NCBI GenBank assembly: GCA_025210395.1
Contig: JAOARV010000040.1
Span: forward strand, 30,348 to 94,347
From: Marinisporobacter sp.
GTDB lineage: Bacteria > Bacillota > Clostridia > Peptostreptococcales > Thermotaleaceae
Direction: 5' to 3'
DNA: 64,000 bases
Part shown: positions 62,020 to 64,000 of the stretch, piece after piece
How positions within the stretch are numbered: the stretch's first letter is position 1
Layout: each line of letters starts with the position of its first letter
Program-made: the position numbers and the translations under genes
The notes under the pieces: model-generated
Seen by the model: only the letters and a program-made list of their open reading frames with translations
Database searches by the model: none
Told to the model about the DNA's origin: nothing

Positions 62020-62901
62020 CTAAGATGCAGCCTTAGTATTCTTCATATATTTATTTGCAATCATATTGGCTAAAAAATTAATACATAAAACCAGTATAAT
62101 AAGTACTGATGCTGTTGCAAAAGTTTTTTCCTTTGATAACCCTTCTGAAGCTAATAAGTATAAATGAACAGACATGGTTCTGGCAGGATCCATAACTGTT
62201 TTTGGTACTCCTAAAGAGCTTCCAGCTGTTAACATTACAGCAGCTGTTTCTCCTACAGCTCTACCTATTCCTAGTATAAGTCCTGTTAATATTCCCGATA
62301 TACTACTTGGAAGAACTACCTTTACAATGGTTTCCCATTTTGTAGCCCCTAAAGCTAAACTACCTTCTCTGTATGATCTTGGAACAGTTTTAATAGATTC
62401 TTCTGTAGCTCTAATAAGGGTTGGAAGAATCATTAATGCAAGGGTTAATCCTCCTGACAAAATCGACCATCTTAACTTTAAAAATATTACAAAGAATACA
62501 AATCCAAATAATCCAAATATAATCGAAGGAATTCCTGCTAAAGTTTCCGTACCAAATCTTATTAATTTTACAAATTTATTTTCTTTAGTATACTCTGTTA
62601 GATAAATAGCTGCACAAACCCCTATAGGTGTGGCAATAGCAATCGATACCAATGTTAAATATATGGTTCCAACAATAATAGAAAAAATTCCACCCTTTCT
62701 TCCCATACTTTTTGGATCTTGTAAAAAAAAGTCTAGATTAATATGCTTTACTCCATTTATTAGAACATATCCAATAATGGATAATAAGGCTAAAATCGTT
62801 AATGTAGCTGCAATATATACCCATAAATAAGCGATTCTTTCTTTTATTTTTATATTTTTCTTTTCCATAGTTAATTTTTCTGTATGTGTATCTACAACCA
62901 T
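62020..62901 (-). CDS. pstA: Phosphate ABC transporter permease PstA
   Basis: PstA is one of two membrane subunits of the Pst importer. The 293-residue protein has about six membrane segments. The EAA-like coupling loop with SYREGSLALGATKWETIVKVVLPSSISGILTG lies near residues 180-212, the contact site for PstB. AFGLFGFVFFVIF-type segments precede it. The start at 62901 has GGGGGCG upstream, and only four bases separate it from pstC. Confidence 0.95.
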   Translation of the reverse strand: MVVDTHTEKLTMEKKNIKIKERIAYLWVYIAATLTILALLSIIGYVLINGVKHINLDFFLQDPKSMGRKGGIFSIIVGTIYLTLVSIAIATPIGVCAAIYLTEYTKENKFVKLIRFGTETLAGIPSIIFGLFGFVFFVIFLKLRWSILSGGLTLALMILPTLIRATEESIKTVPRSYREGSLALGATKWETIVKVVLPSSISGILTGLILGIGRAVGETAAVMLTAGSSLGVPKTVMDPARTMSVHLYLLASEGLSKEKTFATASVLIILVLCINFLANMIANKYMKNTKAAS

Positions 62902-62905
62902 AGTT

Positions 62906-63790
62906 CTACTTCGCCCCCAATCTTTTCATCGTTGTTGTTGCTGTAATATTTAACAGCATAATAAATACAAATAAAATAATTCCTGTAGCAAATAAAGCCT
63001 TTTGATGGATAGGTGTTGCATATCCCATTTCCATAGCAATAGTTCCTGTAAGCGTTGCTACAGAATCTAGCATACTCCCCGGAATTTTAGGCATATTTCC
63101 TGTGATAAGAATAACTGCCATTGTTTCTCCAACAGCCCTTCCCATTCCTAAGACGACAGATGTAATAATTCCAGATTTAGCAGCAGGAATAATTACCTTC
63201 GTAATGGTTTCAAAATGAGATGCACCCAAAGCAAGAGAACCTTGTTTATACTCTATAGGAACAGATCTTATAGCATTCTCAGAAATATTTACAATGGTTG
63301 GTAAAATCATAATAGCAAGAATCACAGCCCCTGCTAGAATACTATATCCAGATGTATAAGCGTCTTGATTCACCCTTTGTATAAGAGGTAATATATACAT
63401 TCTTATGAATGGAACAAGAATAGATAATCCAAAGAATCCATATACAACAGAGGGGATTCCTGCTAATAATTCAACAGCTGGTTTAAACACTTTTACAATA
63501 GATTTTGGAGCAATTTCTGCCAAAAATACTGCACATGTTATACCCATAGGAATACCTATTATTAATGCTCCTAATGTTACTGATATAGATCCCATGATCA
63601 TTGGAAAAGCACCATATTCTCCATTTGTAGGTGCCCATGTTTTTCCAAACAAAAAATTCATCACACCATACTCTTTAAGAATAGGTATTCCCTCTTTAAA
63701 GATAAATATCGTAATTACAAATACAGATACGGTTGCCATGGCTGCACAAATCAAAAGTATTCCCTCAATGATTTTTTCGTATTTTTTCAT
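62906..63790 (-). CDS. pstC: Phosphate ABC transporter permease PstC
   Basis: PstC pairs with PstA to form the channel. The 294-residue protein has about six membrane segments. Motifs are FLFGKTWAPTNGEYGAFPMIMGSI near residue 41, ELLAGIPSVVYGFFGLS, and the coupling loop EYKQGSLALGASHFETITKVIIPAAKSG near 195. The ATG at 63790 follows GGGAGG by ten bases; the in-frame TTG at 63808 contains that site. It is the first gene of the operon; no pstS precedes it in the window. Confidence 0.95.
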   Translation of the reverse strand: MKKYEKIIEGILLICAAMATVSVFVITIFIFKEGIPILKEYGVMNFLFGKTWAPTNGEYGAFPMIMGSISVTLGALIIGIPMGITCAVFLAEIAPKSIVKVFKPAVELLAGIPSVVYGFFGLSILVPFIRMYILPLIQRVNQDAYTSGYSILAGAVILAIMILPTIVNISENAIRSVPIEYKQGSLALGASHFETITKVIIPAAKSGIITSVVLGMGRAVGETMAVILITGNMPKIPGSMLDSVATLTGTIAMEMGYATPIHQKALFATGIILFVFIMLLNITATTTMKRLGAK

Positions 63791-63800
63791 ACTTAAAACG

Positions 63801-63830
63801 CCTCCCAATAATTAACTAATTATTCCTCCC
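63801..63830 (-). promoter_or_regulatory. Palindrome flanked by two GGGAGG sites before pstC
   Basis: On the minus strand GGGAGG (63825-63830), then AATAATTA-GT-TAATTATT (63807-63824), then GGGAGG (63801-63806) precede the pstC ATG. The 8-bp stem would bring the two ribosome-binding-like sites to its base. This could be a translational control element or simply AT-rich sequence between two fortuitous sites. Confidence 0.4.
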
Positions 63831-63973
63831 AGACTTATAATAATATCCATTTTTTATATAAACTCATATTCCGGCTAACTAATATTTCCAAATAACATAA
63901 TAAAATTTCAAAAAGGAATTTCATCATTTATCTCGAATAATAAATTAATAAAGTAAAACTCGAGGTGAGATAA
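63831..63973. other. Divergent region between pstC and the right-edge gene
   Basis: This AT-rich stretch should hold the pst promoter and possibly PhoP/PhoB boxes. I cannot assign a direct-repeat Pho box with confidence. GAGGTGA at about 63962-63968 is the ribosome-binding site of the plus-strand gene at 63974. Confidence 0.4.
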
Positions 63974-64000
63974 ATGACTTTTGATTTTAAAAATATAAAC
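63974..64000 (+). CDS. Start of a plus-strand gene cut by the window edge, product unknown
   Basis: An ATG at 63974, preceded by GAGGTGAGAT, opens a frame reading MTFDFKNIN before the window ends. The ribosome-binding site is good, but nine residues are too few to identify a family. It is divergent from the pst operon. Confidence 0.4.

Noticed and set aside
62174..62605. Plus-strand frames opposite pstA, pstC, fabD, fabK and others
   Set aside because: Each is fully antisense to a well-supported gene and shows no family motif or ribosome-binding site.

Overview
The window is a low-GC, AT-rich chromosomal segment of a spore-forming member of the class Clostridia (Bacillota). Three things support this. 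Sporulation genes are present (spoIVA, ylbJ, an alpha/beta-type SASP, and a YIEGIA pair). The gene order largely matches the Bacillus subtilis trmD-to-divIVA region. The enoyl-ACP reductase is FabK, as in many anaerobic Firmicutes. The sequence alone does not fix the genus. Almost every gene is on the minus strand. The exceptions are tmcAL-ylbJ, rpmB, rqcH and a gene that begins at the right edge.

Layout in coordinate order (minus-strand transcription runs right to left). 1-9841: trmD (partial), rimM, khpA, rpsP, ffh, ylxM, ftsY, smc, a radical SAM gene and rnc, covering ribosome maturation, protein targeting and chromosome organisation. 9961-16814: a complete FapR-type fatty acid and phospholipid operon (fapR-plsX-fabH-fabK-fabD-fabG-acpP-fabF) with its promoter, a 17-bp FapR operator and terminators on both sides. 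16882-23780: rpmF and yceD, ackA, the plus-strand tmcAL and ylbJ, a coiled-coil gene, coaD, rsmD and a SASP gene. 23887-28778: recG, a FakA-like DhaL-domain protein, an Asp23 protein, divergent rpmB, and two tandem small membrane proteins. 28928-43213: thiN, rpe, rsgA, prkC, prpC, rsmB, a DUF116 protein, fmt, def, priA, coaBC, rpoZ, gmk, remA and yicC. 43536-49182: rqcH (plus strand), pyrR, rluD, lspA, a DksA/TraR-type protein, a DUF5665 protein and mtnN. 49306-53613: the division cluster divIVA-ylmH-yggT-sepF-yggS, a HlyD-like adaptor, and tRNA-Pro(GGG). 53695-63790: spoIVA, gpsA, der, a DUF512 radical SAM protein, the YIEGIA pair and phoU-pstBAC.

Most of the window is conserved housekeeping sequence, and I found no mobile element, CRISPR array, prophage or defence island. 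The strongest regulatory observation is a second near-perfect FapR box, at 59221-59237, directly downstream of an extended -10 motif and upstream of DUF512-der-gpsA. If functional, it places glycerol-3-phosphate synthesis, and with it the ribosome-assembly GTPase Der, under malonyl-CoA control together with the fab operon. Other points worth a look are the two tandem small membrane proteins in the position where B. subtilis has spoVM, an unpartnered HlyD-like protein heading the division operon, the absence of plsY, rlmN and pstS from their customary positions, a 50-bp perfect palindrome after the SASP gene, and a plus-oriented terminator with no visible gene in front of it.

Start codons were placed by Shine-Dalgarno spacing, so several genes are shorter than their maximal open frame. 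Functional names rest on family recognition and visible motifs. No database search was run.
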